A DNA stretch of 64,000 nucleotides from Daucus carota subsp. sativus (taxonomy: Eukaryota; Streptophyta; Magnoliopsida; Apiales; Apiaceae), in contig NC_030383.2 of the NCBI RefSeq assembly GCF_001625215.2, positions 10,180,779 to 10,244,778 of the forward strand, in the 5' to 3' direction. Below the pieces are notes generated by a model, which saw nothing but the letters and a program-made list of their open reading frames with translations, searched no databases and was not told the origin of the DNA. Positions 61,232 through 64,000 of the stretch are shown one piece after another. Position numbers and translations under genes: made by a program. How positions within the stretch are numbered: the stretch's first letter is position 1; the number at the start of each line of letters is the position of its first letter.

Positions 61232-64000
61232 ATGAGGAGAAGAGCTCAGGATTTCCGGCGGCCAGTTCACCGGGGACTCTCGAAAGTGTTCTGGTTGACA
61301 TTGTGTGGATTAGTTGTGTTGCTGTTGTTTGTTCTTTTAAGCCGTGAGGATCAGCCTTCCTCTAGATCCATTGTATCATTTAAGGTATTTTTTTTAGCAG
61401 CTGTGATCTTTCTTGTTATATGTCTGTAATTTAGAGATAATGTCGAATTATCTAAACTCGAATCGAATCGAATCGAAACATTTGAAATTAAATTTGTCGG
61501 CGAAGGATATTGTAGTTTAAAATGTTTAGTATTAGTGGGGTTTTGATTAGTAGAAATTTGTTGGGATTGCTTTGTCGGTTAGTTTTAACTGTTACGTAAG
61601 TTCCTAGATTGGTGGGCCTTATCACAAAATCGGTGGTTGTTGAGTGTGTAAGATTTGTCAGTGACTTTTATTGAAAGGAAATTGATTTTTATTTGTTTGC
61701 GGGTTGTGATGATGAGCACATGGAAATAGGACATCAATGAGACATGTTTGTTATTCTTCATTTATTAGTGTGGTTTTCGGATGTTTAATATACTTGAATT
61801 GTGTTATGAATCATGAATTTACATATATAGAGTGACAGAAGTTATAGAAACCGTTTTTTGTTTAATTGTTGCTACTCCAAATAGGTTAGTGTGTGCATCT
61901 AGGTTGCACTATCTGTTGATCGAAGAACACTTAGATTGATTTTGTTAAATAAGATAACCCTCTGAATGTATTAGTTGAGATATTCTCCGCCCAAGCAGTT
62001 AATAATAGTGATCTTGATATTCAGCCAATTTTCGTTGTGCTATACTTCTGCTTGGTGCACACACTAGGAACAAATGGATGAATATTTGTGTTGTGGCTTG
62101 CTCTACTTTTCTATGGTTCAAAATTTCATGTTTAGGAAATTTTATCAGAATACGAATGACAGTTCTAACATGAAGGGGACTTATCAATATCATTTCTTTT
62201 TTACCTTTTATGCTTAAACATTTTCTTCACATCTTGTTTAATATTATATAGCTTAAAGAAAAATGGTTTGACTAGCATTAGGCATGTCTATATCCTTTTG
62301 GTTAAAGCGCAACCAAGTTGCTGCTACTTTATTATTTAAAACAGAAGCTAGCTCTCAAGGTTATGATATGAACTATTGCATCCCCATGTCATGTCCATGG
62401 TCAAAGGTTTTCACATCTATTCTTTTCTATCACGCTTCTATCTAGCTAGGAATTGAATGTTTCACTTGATTTTCCATCTAATATAGTGCTAATTGCCAGA
62501 TGTGCATAGTGACCTTATAGAGAGTCGGTCATGTTAGAATTCTAAAATTTTGCTTTCAGATAATAAACAGTTATAATTGCATTGTATGATATGTTTATGT
62601 GGGTCTCTTTAGGCCGAGAACGTGATGATAATAAATATAGGATACATCTATAGTTTCACCCCTGCTTGTTTGGTAAATAAAGATGAACCACAGTGGAAAG
62701 TGTTGAGCATGCATGCTGTGATAAGATATTTGCAATATTCTATTTTAATTTTCTTCTTCTCATACTAAATCAGTTGATTGTAGGAATAATATAAAACAAT
62801 AATCAATCTGGGTGAAGTGATGGAGTTATCAGAAATCAGTAAAAACGATGTATTCATCATCAACTTAGCTCACTGTGTCATTCATATTGTTCAGTAATGA
62901 TTTTCTGATCATCACCAGAATAATTAGGACCCTTCAAACTCTTGCAGTATAGAATTTTATTGTAATATATTCATACATCTTAGTTGTTCCTAGGCTCTTA
63001 CTTCTATGATATATCATTTTTCATAACTTACTCCCACTTTTGTAGTTCCTGTATTTTAATAGATTACGTGCATCTACCAAAGTTAACAAGAGAAATCTAA
63101 TCTAGAGTGAAGCAACTGATGTAATTTGGTGCTATCTACACTTATTCTCAACACAGTAAAAAAGAAACAAGTCAATAAATTTAATCGGAGAAAAATATTT
63201 GTAATCATGATGCTAACAGACATTTCTGTATTTAAGGAATAAAAACCCATAATTAAAGAAGAATAGTAGAAGCAGTAATAATATAATATACCCCAAGTAA
63301 CGAATAGATGTTCCTATTAGTAATAAATAATCTGAACCGCACTATTCTAAATACAACAAGTTACATTTTTCCCCATATTTAGCAGAGTGCAAGTCTTTAT
63401 ACTAATATATGTGGTTTTTTGTTTGGTTTTCACACACATGATACATTCCTAATTATCTGGGTATTAGACATTAATGTTTGAGTTGATCAATTACAGAAAA
63501 ATGACAGGCAGGACAGGATCATAGAGGGTCTTAATATCACTGATGAAATGGTTAGTGCTGATTCAGTTTCAAGGCAACTTGGTGACCAAATTGCTCTTGC
63601 AAAGGCCTTTGTTGTAATTGCCAAAGAAAGCAACAATCTTCAATTTGCTTGGGAGTTGAGTGCTCAGATTCGTATTTCACAGTTTCTTCTCTCAAATGCT
63701 GCTCTAAGACGAAATCCTTTGACAATTAGTGAATCAGAAACTGCTGTTCATGATATGGCATTTCTACTTTACCAAGCACAGCAACAGCTGCACTATGATA
63801 GTGCAACCATGATTATGAGACTGAAAGCCAAAATACAGGACCTTGAAGAACAATTGAGTTCTGTGAATGAGAAGAGCTCCAAGTATGGACAAATAGTGGC
63901 CGAAGAAGTGCCAAAGAGCTTGTACTGTCTTGGAGTTCGGTTGTCAACTGAATGGTTCGGCAACTCTAATCTGAAGAAAAAAATTGAAGAGAAAGAGCAA
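61232..64000 (+). CDS. GAUT10: Galacturonosyltransferase GAUT10-like, 5' part (GT8)
   Basis: Exon 1 is 61232-61384. After a 2.1-kb intron, exon 2 starts at 63497 (TTACAG acceptor) in the same frame and runs off the window, so 219 of roughly 535 residues are seen. The start MRRRAQDFRR is followed by a single membrane span (about residues 18-37), typical of a type II Golgi protein. Exon 2 has the GAUT10-type stem: DQIALAKAFVVIAKESNNLQ, YQAQQQLHYDSATMIMRLKA and AEEVPKSLYCLGVRL. The GT8 catalytic DxD region lies outside. GAUT proteins build homogalacturonan or related pectin/xylan parts. No frame break is seen. Confidence 0.88.

Noticed and set aside
61385-63496. Missing gene between the two GAUT exons
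   Set aside because: The exons join in phase with GT/AG borders and no other coding signal lies between; it is an intron.

Overview
The window is nuclear DNA of a flowering plant. It has long AT-rich introns, plant-specific gene families, and dense nested MITEs, Helitron, hAT, Mutator-like and Copia DNA. Protein similarity points to a eudicot. An asterid, possibly Apiaceae, is only a guess: a SINE tail in intron 1 of VPS18 resembles the Au/TS SINE family well known from Solanaceae and other plants. There are no bacterial, organellar or CRISPR features.

Layout. 1-8082: 3' half of a Sirevirus-like Copia element (end of pol, long non-coding stretch, 3' LTR), inserted in a Stowaway MITE. 8083-12940: a mosaic of Stowaway, Helitron and hAT elements; the second hAT lies between the TATA box and the ATG of a small wound-induced gene (13024-13290). 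14397-15854: intronless UDP-glycosyltransferase of UGT71 type. 16123-36029 (minus): VPS18, the RING-bearing core subunit of HOPS/CORVET, resolved here into 23 exons whose phases all agree (990 aa); its introns hold several transposons, including one MITE inserted in reverse into a copy of itself. 39348-40634: basic coiled-coil protein of unknown function with a perfect mitosis-specific activator (MSA) site upstream, a KEN box and CDK-type sites. 41216-42316: a Mutator-like element with 9-bp target duplications and a perfect 56-bp hairpin inside. 42-49 kb: decayed repeats and one doubtful transcription unit. 49310-52490 (minus): two-exon plastid membrane protein resembling EMB1923. 52645-53828: Mutator-like MITE and nested Stowaway. 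55346-57281 (minus): polygalacturonase, 4 exons. 58747-60203 (minus): EIN3-like transcription factor gene that is broken in its DNA-binding domain. 61232-64000: 5' part of a GAUT10-like galacturonosyltransferase, cut by the window edge.

The genes do not form a pathway. Two neighbours act on pectin (polygalacturonase degrades it, GAUT-type enzymes build it), but they are separated by the EIL relic and there is no sign of joint control. UGT and VPS18 are convergent with only about 270 bp between stop codons. The main biological interest is how transposons have entered regulatory parts of genes (5' leader of the wound gene, 3' UTR and 5' flank of the plastid gene, intron of the polygalacturonase) and the cell-cycle signature of the unknown coiled-coil gene.
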